Below, piece after piece: positions 35,338 through 46,260 of a stretch of DNA of 64,000 nt. Below the pieces are notes generated by a model. That model had not been told where the DNA came from. It saw nothing but the letters and a program-made list of their open reading frames with translations, and made no database searches. The first letter of the stretch is position 1; the number at the start of each line of letters is the position of its first letter. A program made the translations under genes and the position numbers. This DNA comes from Azadirachta indica. Taxonomy: Eukaryota; Streptophyta; Magnoliopsida; Sapindales; Meliaceae. The DNA lies in NCBI GenBank assembly GCA_022749755.1, contig CM040440.1, forward strand, positions 11,271,269 through 11,335,268, in the 5' to 3' direction.

Positions 35338-38300
35338 ATGACCTTTTTCCAAGAAGACAACCATAATTATGTAGGAACTTTTCCAGAAAATTCTTTGAGG
35401 AAAAGAAATGGCAGAAATCAAACAACTTTGCCAGAGCTTACAAAAGAAAAAAGTGATGGCTATAGGTTACTTATTGTATTTAATAAGAAAGGTCAACCAA
35501 TAGGTAAAACATCAAAAAAGTTGGGAAGTTTAATTGGTGTATTGACACGTACAATAATTCCAATCGCATATTGCACGTGGTTCAGGGTGCCAAAAGAACT
35601 TAAAGAAAATATATGGAGTTGCATTGAGGTTTGAAATATGTCAATTCTTAATTATCATTTTTTTGTTATTATTTTTTTATAATAATTAATTTATTTTAAA
35701 TTTTTATTTCATGCTGTTGTTTGTAAATGGCATTTGACATTGATAAAGCTTACAAGAAAAAGGCTTTATCTAGAGCAGCAGGAAGATGGAAAGCTTTTAA
35801 AAATCGTCTTACATCGAAATATATATTGCCACACAGAAATGACCCTGCTAGTTTGAAAAGACCACTGACACACTACAAATTTATTGAACAATCACATTGG
35901 CAATTATTTGTAAAGAGTAGATTGGCAGAAGATTTTCTTGTAAGCTAATTTAAATTTTTTTATATTTAATTTAATTTAATTTTAACTTAAAATTCTTACT
36001 ATATTGTTGTAATGATATATATAGAGCCATAGAAAAGTTCAACAAGAGAGGCAGAGACAAAACAAGTATAGATATCGACTTTCACGTCTTGGATATGCAA
36101 ATAAGGAAGATGAATTGGTTAGTGTTTAAATTATTGATCAATTTATTTAATGTAAAGTATTTTACAAATTGGGATTTGAATGTTTACAGATACGTGAACT
36201 TGGAACAGATGAACAAATTGACCGTTCCGTTATTTGGATACTTGCTCATCAAAATAAGAAAGGAGAATATGATAACGAGAATGTCAAATTATGTGCAGAA
36301 AGAATTGTAAGTTTGTTATTAATGTTGCACTTATTTATATATAATTTATAGTAATAATTAAATAAAAAGTATTTAATTTTCATTAAAAGTTTTTATTTAT
36401 ATTGGCTTTCATCTTAATTCTTTTTTTAAAAAAAAAAACTATTTGTCTATACTTTTGATAGGAAAAAATTACGGAACAAGTTAAATTGGGGAATGTTTGC
36501 GTTGATGGCAACAATGACATTCTTACAATGGCATTACAAACTCCTGAGCATTCAGGAAGTATTAGAGGAGTAGGTCATTCCATTACTCCATCTAGTTATT
36601 TTCACATGCCTAAACGTAATCATTATTTTGAGGAGTAACAAAAAATGATGCAAGAGCAACAGCATTTATTGATTGAACAAAATAAGAGGATGTTGGAGGA
36701 AAATCGACAAATGCAAGAAAAGTTGAAGTCATTACAAAGTGAATTAGAAGCATTAAAAACAAGTAACCCAAAAGCCACGAGTTCTAATCAAGCCAATTGT
36801 GATACAACCGTCAAGGTGACTAGTCACGAGACAAACACGAAAGTACAATATCAAGCTAATGGTGATATAACTATAAAGGTAATAAATTTTTACTTATTCA
36901 CTATATATATGTGTATATATATATATATATAAAATATTTGTATCTTGTTGTATAACATCTTTTTAATGAAATGAATGTGACATTTGAAAGGGAAATTTAT
37001 GCAAGCTTGCTATTGGCAACAGAGAGAATATAGTGGCTCATGGTGCAATTATGCCAACAAATGATGCAAAAGCCACTATACACGGAATTCCATTAAATGA
37101 AAATATACGCGTATCTATTCATATGGCAATAATTCCATCGGCCTCTTTACCAGTTCCTGTTCTTGGTGAATTTGAAACCGTACAAGATGCTATTAGATCA
37201 TTTGTCGCATGGCCTAGAGATCTTATTATACCATTGACTAATAAGGTAATTTACTTTTTAATTTGTAATTTTCTCTCAATTATTTATTTATAATAGTTTT
37301 TTTCTTAATATTTTGCTTCATCAACTTAGGAACCAAGCAAACAACTCAACAATTTAAGCTGAAAATCAGTGGAGCCAATTATAAACCCCAAAGTTCAATG
37401 TTCAACTCAAGCATATTGTTCTATGAAATCTATTGGTGTATATGCCAATAAAGCTATGCTTCCAGGTGACACCATTGAAGTAAGTATAGAAAAAAATATT
37501 TTTGGGCAAGAATTTGTTGAGAATGTTACTCAAGGTATAATCCAAGAGTTTTTAAGCATGAACCTCATATCAGTCACTTGTATAGTAGTCTATATAAGGT
37601 AATTTAATATTTTCCTGATAAATATGTATCATTTTAACTTATTTATTGAGGATTAAAGGTATAGATTTATTGTTATAATAACAAAAACTTTTACTTTATT
37701 ATTAGGCACTTATACAATTACATCAAAGAGAGAAATTTGGTTGATATGATTGGATTTGTGAATCCACATGAAATTGCTTCAATCGGCAGAAAAATAGAAG
37801 CTGATAGAGTACGTTCAATCACAGAAAGAATAAGACATGCAAAGATGAATCAGATATTCTTTGCTTCATATTATCATGAGTATGTATTTTCATTATGTTA
37901 TATGATTATATATTTAATTATTAATTGTTGAGTATAATTTATTTCAACTAATGCATTTATTATATATATATATATATTTTACCATCAATATAGATTTCAC
38001 TGGATGTTGGTCATTATTGATCCATATAATGACATCACATATTTTTTGGACTCACTTCAAAATAAAATTGTTTCTAACATCAAGCAAGTTGTTAATAAGT
38101 AAGTATAATTTTTAATACATTTATTTGCATTAAGATATAATTTTTCTGTTCATTTGACATAATTTATATATGATATTCATTTTCCTTTTCCTATCATTTC
38201 TTTGTTTTTTCCTTTTGAAAAAAAGAGCTATGAAGATGTTCAATGTTCGATCACAAAGAATTGGAAGAAAGACACCGATTTGGAAGAGAATCAATGTAAG

Positions 38301-39556
38301 TACATAAAAATTATATTATAGACTATTTTTTCGAAATTTTTTTCTTTGATTCATAAGTGACAGAGATAACCAATCTTTAAATTATGGTAGCCAATTCTAA
38401 TACTAGAACAAATAATTTGTCAATACATCAAAACTTAATCTAATAAATATTTTAAAGAAAAGCCTAATAATGATTTAGCTTCTTTTTTTTTGTTATTTCT
38501 AGGGAAGGGGGAGGGGTTTGGGTAGGATATTTTTTATGGGCCAACAACCTACTACTATACGTACCAACATTTTCTAATGTCTGTATGAGTAAAGTAGGAT
38601 ATAAAAAATTAACCATCAACTATTTTCAATCCTTTTTCTTTATTTACATAGATACCATCATTCTTTTGATTTTCTCTAATATTTTATTTATTTTCTTAGG
38701 GCATACATGTTTGACAACATTGGAAATAAACATTAATAACATAAATATCAGTTGGTAAACAATGGTCTATCATTGATTATTGCAAATGTCTCAAAAAAAA
38801 ATATTATTGACTATTGATTAATTTAAATTAGCATGAAATATTAAATGAATGGAATTGAAAACTAGGAATTCTTTAAAACTAAAGTTAGGTGCAAAATTGA
38901 AGTAACTCATCAATCATTCAAATCATCTTTAAGAATAATCCAATGAATGATATAATTATAATTGGTATATAATTTGAATCTTTCCGTTTCATACATCAGT
39001 CAAATTAGTACGTACACATTAAAAAGAAAGAAACAATTTGTGATACATATATACTGTCACAATATATGTATATATATTTGGTTATTGATCTGTTAGTATA
39101 ACTTTTACTAACTAATATGCTAATATGCTATATATATACACACCATCTTTATATGACTTTCCGAAGGAAAATAATTTAGATTTTTATTATTTGAACAATT
39201 TTTTTGTTGTTTTATGTTAATTAAAATATACTCAATTTTATTTTTTTTTTTTTTTATTTTTGGTAGTGTTCTAAACAACCCACAAATTCAGAGTGTGGGT
39301 ATTATGTAATGAAGTATATGAAAGATATTATTGAAGATCCAAATATTTCCATCCAACAAAAGGTTAGAATTATAACTTTGCAATTATTTTATTTATTTTA
39401 TTAATTTTTTATAATATGCATGACTTCTAATGTTATTTTATTTAATTTCATTATGTGTAATATCTTATGCAGTTTGAAAAAAAATGCTCATACAAACAAG
39501 AAGAAATAGATGAGATGAGAAAAGATTGGGCTGAATTTGTTCTGTCAATTTTGTAA
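35338..39556 (+). pseudogene. Second CACTA gene: transposase_24-like, DUF8039-like and Ulp1 protease
   Basis: Twelve exons join in one consistent phase: 35338-35628, 35727-35939, 36025-36117, 36190-36306, 36462-36878, 36991-37245, 37330-37598, 37706-37879, 37994-38098, 38226-38295, 39267-39362, 39473-39556 (728 codons). Exons 1-5 resemble the plant En/Spm transposase_24 region, with a Gln/Glu-rich coiled coil in exon 5. Exon 6 (IHGIPLNENIRVSI to FVAWP) resembles DUF8039. Exons 7-12 form a Ulp1/C48 cysteine protease with His612 (HWMLVIIDP), Asp629 (YFLDSL), Gln672 and Cys678 (NSECGYYVMKYM) all kept. Two stops (TAA 36636-36638, TGA 37360-37362) interrupt it, and exon 2 is preceded by gtaa instead of an AG acceptor. 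The role of Ulp1 domains in CACTA elements is not established. Confidence 0.85.
38296..39266 (+). other. Long intron within the Ulp1 coding part
   Basis: At 971 bp this is far larger than the other introns of the gene (72-162 bp). No terminal repeats delimit an insertion that I can see. Confidence 0.5.
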
Positions 39557-40319
39557 TTGAAATAATTTTATCTTTTTATTCTTTTGTTTTAGTTATATTT
39601 TTCATGTTTTACCCAACGAATTTCGATGGATATATTTGGTTATAGGTCTATTGATCTACTTTTTATTCAATTTAATTATTAAGTCATAAATTAATTGATA
39701 AGTGCATTGACTTAAAACTATGGCAAAGACTACAAAAGACAAGGTTGCTACTTGTTAATTACCAAACTCGCTACTGCTTGACTGCTTGTTGCCGGTTCTG
39801 CTTCATGTTATTAGCTGTACGTTTTTTATTTTTCTGCTATTTTTTTCTCCTAATGTTACTTTGTTGTAGCCATTTCTGCTATAGTTTATTGTTGTTTCAG
39901 CTAACTATTGACAAAGTTGTAAATATATATTGTTGTTGGGAGATACTCGTTTAATTCTTTTATGGCTGCTATTTTTAGTTTTATAATAATTAGTGGATAA
40001 AACAGATATGTATGTGATATCTAGCATCAGCTTGCTGTTGTTTCTGGTTCATGATCTACTGCTGTTGTGCTACTGTTTATATTTGCAAATTGTAATGATA
40101 CGGACTCTTTTAATTTAGACTTTTTTTTAATCAATATTTAATATATTTTTAAACAATTAATAAGATCGATACACATATGTATGAATTAATGAGTGATATT
40201 ATTGTCCTCTACATATTTTATATATATATATATACACAAATACATATATGTATATGTATATTTTTTGATAAATTAATTTTTATTTAATCAAATTTTTTTA
40301 ATAACCATTTTTATTGTTA
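39557..40319. other. 3' region of the CACTA element
   Basis: Part of it (39740-40090) is ctgctgttg/tgctactg-rich, like the sequences upstream of both transposon genes. No gene. Confidence 0.45.
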
Positions 40320-40666
40320 TTTTTAAGAATTATAATTTTAAAAATTTTAATAATTGTTAAAAACTGTTTTCTTATATATCTAAATATTATTAAAAGTAAA
40401 TTTCTTATAAAATTTTAACAACTGTTAAATATCGTCCTCTTATAAATTTAAATACTGTTATAAAGGGTTCTCTTATAAATTCGAGTACCATTTAAAACTG
40501 TTTTCTTATAAATTTAAAAACTAATAAAAACAGTCTTCTTATCATAACAAAAGAGAACGGTTTTTAATATTTTAAGACACGTCAAAAGAAAACGATTTGT
40601 AATACATTCTAAAAAAGTTTTTAAAACGTTTTATAACAGTTTTAAATGTATAATAGTCTAGTAGTA
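40320..40666 (+). repeat. Right subterminal repeat array of the CACTA element
   Basis: Degenerate units of about 45-60 bp with aaactgttttcttataaatt-like cores at about 40362, 40430, 40495 and 40530, leading to the terminal tctagtagta. They share aaacNgttttctt-like words with the left array, but the match is weak. Confidence 0.6.
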
Positions 40667-40683
40667 TACATTTACATCTTTTA

Positions 40684-40915
40684 ATAGATAATTAAGAGTA
40701 GTATAGTAGTAAGGTAGATATATACTTTCCTTAAACTCTTAAGTTTGAGTCCTTTACAATGTGTTTATTATTTTTGTAAGGTCAAACGGGGTCACTAATG
40801 GAATGAGAACCTATAGGGATTCCCGATCCAAATTAAAAATACCCCTAATCCATTCCCGTTTCATCTGAAGAGGGATCGTGGTTCCTGCCCCGTTGCCTTT
40901 CCTAGCAACGATTTC
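40684..40915. other. tRNA-like fragment followed by a GC-richer fragment
   Basis: The first 80 bp contain agtatagtagtaaggtag (A-box-like) and aagtttgagtccttt (B-box-like), suggesting a SINE remnant. The next part (ggggtcactaatggaatgag, gattcccgatcc) resembles hAT subterminal sequence seen at 3.8, 5.6 and 15.4 kb, but no terminus is clear. Confidence 0.27.
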
Positions 40916-42473
40916 TGTTATCGCTAAAAAAAATTTTTTTTTCTTTTTGTAGTTAGCAAAATTAAGGCATATATGACATAAACAGATATAAAATAATGAA
41001 TATGTCATTGTTACCACTCAATCTTTTATTATCTTTTGTTATAATAATGACCAAATAAGAATAATAAAAAAAATAATGACCAAATAAGGCTTATTGTGAT
41101 CAGATGCTCCAGATCTGACTAGAAAAATTTTGTTTCCGAGTTCGACAACGACGACATACATTGGTCAATTTTAATCATGCCCTTGAAAAAATGGTTTAGT
41201 GCCTCTACCTTTAATAATAAATAATTTTACATTTTGATCTTAAAAGAAAAAGGTGTTTTAATAGGTTTTTTACCCTTGCTTGCAGTAGTATAGAGTCTTC
41301 GAGGACCCTTGGATGTGGTTTAGGTTTATTTTACAGAAAAAACAAAAAAAAAAAAATAAAAAAAGGAAGAAGGAACAAAGTCATGAAATGATGAAGAATT
41401 ATAATAAAAAATAAAACATCTCAAATCAAGTTGGGAGTTCACAAAATTTCTCTCACCAACTTGAGGAAGGATGATGAGAATTAGAGTTAGGATTTTTTTA
41501 AGATCAAAAGAATCAAAAAAAAAAATTAACTCAAGATTGATTAATTAAATTAATGGATATAGAGATAGAGTAAGAACAAAAAATTATATCTGTCATAGTC
41601 CACCATAATTAATTTCACATACGAAAAAAGTATTTCAAATCATGATATGTCGACTTTCCTTTTAGGTTTTGATTATCCTCTATAAACAGAGGTATTTTCT
41701 ATATGCTTTAACATTAAATGAAAATATAGTCTTTTGTAATTCTTTTTAAAACATTTTTCATAGTATTGGAGATTGTCTCAATATAATTTAAAGAAAAACT
41801 ATATTTTTGTTTGATGTTAAAATATATTAAAATGCCTTTATTCGTGAAAGAAATCATATTATTATTCTGACGATATTTTGTATTTATTAATTCAGTCAAT
41901 GAATTAAGTTAACTTTTTTTTTTTATCTTGAGAAAATTTTAACTCTAATTCTTTTCACAAGACAAATAGACTGCTCAACTACCAAAAGAGTACAAGTTTA
42001 TCTATAGTAAAATATTTCTATTTCCATTTAAATAAGGTAAATAATTAAGTTCCAAAAGTTAGTAAAAGTAAAATAACAAAATACAACCTAAATAAGAAAA
42101 CTAAATACTGAAATTATCTTACATGATTCTAGTTGATATCTTCAATTATTTTGCTATTTCTTATAATAGTAAAATTAAATATAATACTCTAATAAAAGAG
42201 CTAGGTATCTATTGACATAACAATTTTTTTTATTTTCTCCTTTTATGAACATATACATAATAACAAACGTTGATAGTGATTTTGACATCAATAATTATTA
42301 TACTATTGTTTATTTTTGTTTGTCCTACTTTTGAATAAATCTTCAAATAATTGAATGCATGCATATTATATATTCATCATACTTGTAAAATATTTACAAT
42401 TATTGGATCCACAGCTCATAGGTTTTGTTAAAAAACAAGACCAAAAAGGAAAATAGAATAAAATATTTCAATC

Positions 42474-42510
<37 letters not shown>
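42474..42510. repeat. (ATT)n trinucleotide microsatellite
   Basis: About twelve uninterrupted att units. Confidence 0.95.
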
Positions 42511-42512
<2 letters not shown>

Positions 42513-42906
42513 ACCTCTAAACATCAATACTTACTCGAACAAAATACAAGGAATTGATAATATACATATTTATATTGTTGCCTATACCCTTTTTTTAATT
42601 TTACATCATATGTTTCAATTTTTGTGTTACATGTTTTAAATCTTTTAAGTTAATTAAATACCAATAATGAGTGAGCATGCACAAACAATATTATATATAT
42701 GTTTGGAGGATCTTCCTTTATGGTCATCTATCATTCACATTCTACATATTAAGAATTCGGCGACCTAATTAACTTAGCTAAAATGATGAGAAATTGTGCT
42801 AACTTTAGAAAAGAATAAAGAGCAAAGCCAGCAGAAGCAGAAGAGAATTATAAGTTAAATAATATATTATTATAAGACCACCTTTCTTCTCCGTTATTTG
42901 GTCTCC

Positions 42907-42955
42907 AACATATATATATAGATATATATATATATACACACACATATATGTGTGT
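42907..42955. repeat. (TA)n / (CA)n / (TG)n compound microsatellite
   Basis: Alternating tatata, acacac and gtgtgtg runs, partly self-complementary. Confidence 0.85.
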
Positions 42956-45547
42956 GGTTAGCTAGGGTTTAGCATATAATTATATGCTCTTAATTTATAT
43001 TTAACTCTAGGCGGAATATATTCTTTCCATGAAGAACAACCAGCTATAGCTAGGGCATCATTAAATTTTCTAAAGCTGTTGATTGAGGCAAGTATTCCTT
43101 CCTTCTTCCTGTATATGTAATCACTATTTTGATTCTTTTTTTGGCCCCCACAATATGCAACTTGAAACTTGCTATTTAGTCAACCTTTTGGTTTACAATA
43201 ATAAGCATAGATTTTAAACTAATAATTTTTTAAACAAAAGATCAAATATTATTTCAAATCATTAATTTAATTCAAAGTCAATATATCGGATATCTCACAT
43301 ATATATAATTTTTTCGAGAATCATTTTACTATACAACTGTTATATTGTATATTTACTAAAAATAAGAATTTTTTGACAATTGATAAACCACTTTTACTTT
43401 AAATTGATTATTAAATTACATTTTAAACCATCTAATAGTTTATATAACGATTATAGTAGCCCTTCTTTCAAATGAAATAACAGAAATGTACTCCTCCGGC
43501 TCTCACAAATAATAATAATTAATTTAATCATATTATTAGTGTGAAAGATGGAAAATCCCTAAAGTCAATTAGGCTTGGAACATGTCTCCCCATGAAGCAT
43601 GCATATAATTATTAAAGTATTTTCTCTTTAATGAACGCGCGTGACCGATAAATATTGAACATATCAGTACCTAAATCTCAAAAGAATGTTCATATTTTCT
43701 CTTCTTTTTTATTTTTTTAATTTTTTTAGTAAGCCCCAATAATAATTTTATACTTGGGATTTGGGATTGCCACATAAAAGCTTCACGACATGTACATAGA
43801 CTTTAGTGTAAGTTTCCAACGAAGGCTGAAGGTGAATGCTGACTTTGAGACGCCATTTCTCTTTCTCTTTCTATACTCTTTCCTGGAAATGAGGATGATT
43901 TATATCTCCCATTTCTCTGTTCCTTCTGCAAAAGTAAACTAAAAAAATAAAACGAAAAAGTAAATAATTAATATTATTGTCAATCATAAAATGTCACATA
44001 ATACGCCAATCGTAAAATATCATATTAATAGGAGTAAAAACTATGGGGTTTATGTATCTTTGGTTATTCATTCAAACCTATTTTTGAAGTAAAAGAAAAA
44101 GGCATTATTTTTATTTCTAAGCTTTTAATTAGAAAAAGAAGTTAATTATAACTCATAATTGTTCTAAACTTTTGCCGAGTCTCGCACAAATATCTTAGCA
44201 TGTGTATGTTTTTATATATTATAAAGTTAAACTTTACTTTTTATTATATAATCATTTATTAACTACGAAATATATGTGCATATATATATATATATATATA
44301 TTTATTCGGTAAAGGTTTAGACTAGTATCGAATATTTGTATTTGTAAAACACACTAGACTTTATATAACTTTTATACTCAAAATATAAAAAAAGAAAAAT
44401 TAACATCGAACGTGAAAAGTTCAAGAAAAGGTGAGCCATCTATATAAATTGAATACTTCTATGGCACAAAAATCCAATTAAAAAAAGTATATACCTAGTC
44501 ATTATTTCCATAGGCAATAGTTCTAGCTAAATACTTTTTTTTGACAATGAAAGAATGTTTGAAGAGGACAAGAAGATAAAGAACAACTTGCTTTTGTTTA
44601 ATTACCACTCGTGTCAATAAATTAAAAAAAGAGGGGGAAAAAAAAAAAAGAAAGAGTCATCCCACTTATTTTGCAACTTGCCCTAATATCCATTCAGTCT
44701 TATCATAATTTTTATTACAAACTTTTCAATCATAATCCCTATCATCATCATTAGTCATTATTCATTACTCTTTCTTTTTTTTCTTTTTACTAGTATCATA
44801 TTCATATAATGCAAATTAATTATTGTAGCATTAAGAGTATGCAACTCATAATAATTAATTAGTTGTATAAATCCAAATTGAGTTTGGATTGGATCGTTGA
44901 AATTGGCCTTAAAATCTCTACAATCACAATCCATATTATCGTTAACTTTTTCTTATTATGCTTTTCCAAACAAACTTCGATTATACAACGTATTTAGTGC
45001 TAAAAATAGTAAATTTTCATTATCTAAAATTAAAAATAGTGTTTATTAATGGGGTTAATTTGTACTAGTTTTTTTAGAGATATTAGCATTACAAATACAA
45101 TTATATGTGTTTTTTAAGTTTAAATAAAATAATTATAAAATTTTTTAAAAAAATGAAATATCATATCATCCATGTATAATTTATTTAAAAAAAATCTAAA
45201 AACCTATTTAATTTATAATTTGAATATTAAAATTACAATTTAGATAATAATATATTTTCGTGTTTAAAATTGCACAAAACAATAAATTAAGACACATTTT
45301 AATAATTTTAACATATTAATCTCTAATTGTAGTTGTTTCTAATTTTTCATTATTTTTATAAAAGATGAAAATGTTAAACTTAAATAAATTTTAAGTTATT
45401 ATTTTTTTAATTTTCATAAGTTGATGAAAAATTATTATCACATTAAAATAATTAAGAATATTAAAAATTAGTTTAAACTCTTGGAAAGCAGTTTTAAAAA
45501 AAAAATTATAAGAAAAAATTCTAACAATAAAATCAGTCTTTAATAAC

Positions 45548-45785
45548 ATAACGCTCGTTGTCCCTTTATATTTTTAATTAATACTTTATTATTTTTTTTA
45601 CATTTTTTTTAACATTTCATCACCTTTTAATTCATATTTTTTTTTTGATTTTATCTTTTAATTTAATTAATTTATAAAATAATAAAAAAAAAAAATATTT
45701 AAAATAATAACGGTAAAATCAAAATTAAAAAAAATAATAAAATATTAAAAAAAATATGTAAGAGGATAAGTAAGAAAAGCAAAAA
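45548..45785 (+). mobile_element. MITE-like element, copy 1
   Basis: It is nearly the reverse complement of 58215-58440. The shared order includes ttgtcccttt-type start, ttaatttataaaataataaa, aataataacggtaaaatc and an aagaggataag-type end. The two ends are weakly inverted relative to each other. It has no coding capacity. Confidence 0.5.
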
Positions 45786-45789
45786 TATT

Positions 45790-46260
45790 AGGGGTTAACT
45801 TAACAGAGACTTCCACGAAGGAATGGTCAAATTTGGTGTGCATAATGACGTGTCAGAAATCTACTGGCTGTTGGAAAAAGGTGCGAACATTAAGTGCAAA
45901 ACAAAATAAATCCACTTGGCCGGCCGTGTAAGCAGAGCTGCTGGCTACTGCTAGTGGCCACCACTGTTCGAACCAACCCTAAAGCTACGGTCGAAAGGGG
46001 GTCCCACACAGTGCAATTATAGCTCGCGGGCCCGCTTTGAGGGACCACACATCTAAAACGCTACTGTGTCGTTTCGACGAGTCAACACACGCATCGGCGT
46101 AATGCGAAACGCGCACAGCAGTAGCAACTGCAAATAGCGAAACCTGGGGTCAGGGTCATGCGTGGTGTGCCGTGACCGCTGGTTCAAAGCTTTACTTTGA
46201 CTCTTTGTACATCTAAGCCAATCTAAGTTTTAAGCTATCTGTTGGTCAAATTCAACCCCC
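45790..46260. other. GC-richer non-coding island
   Basis: About 470 bp stands out from the AT-rich surroundings (ggccggccgtgtaagcagag, agctcgcgggcccgc, acgctactgtgtcgtttcg). There is no long open frame. It contains gacgtgtc, ttgac and ggtcaaa words typical of plant regulatory DNA. It could be an orphan promoter, an unannotated non-coding RNA gene or an unmethylated CpG-rich island. Confidence 0.4.

Larger units (their letters stand above)
17315..40666 (+). mobile_element. Giant CACTA (En/Spm) transposon carrying cargo
   Basis: The left end is CACTACTAGAAAA (17315-17327). The right end, inverted, reads TACTACTAGACTATTA from 40666, matching apart from the first base. Flanking trinucleotides are taa and tac, a near match for the 3-bp CACTA target duplication. 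Repeat arrays lie inside both ends. Both genes expected of a plant CACTA element are present in plus orientation: a TNP2 transposase (29885-33307) and a second gene ending in a Ulp1 protease (35338-39556). The 23.35-kb span is unusually large because its 5' half holds LTR-element sequence, duplicated GC-rich blocks, and CRF and DUF620 gene fragments. Both transposon genes carry stops, so it is probably immobile. It could instead be a composite of nested elements with the two ends paired by chance. Confidence 0.68.
40916..45545. other. Gene-free AT-rich region
   Basis: No coding pattern or RNA gene recognised over 4.6 kb. Included are microsatellites and an 18-bp perfect palindrome agcatataattatatgct at 42971-42988. 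A less AT-rich stretch at 43750-43920 holds no open frame of note. Confidence 0.45.

Noticed and set aside
42961..43110. Possible microRNA hairpin around the 18-bp palindrome
   Set aside because: The stem is short and AT-only, and no known microRNA sequence is recognisable.
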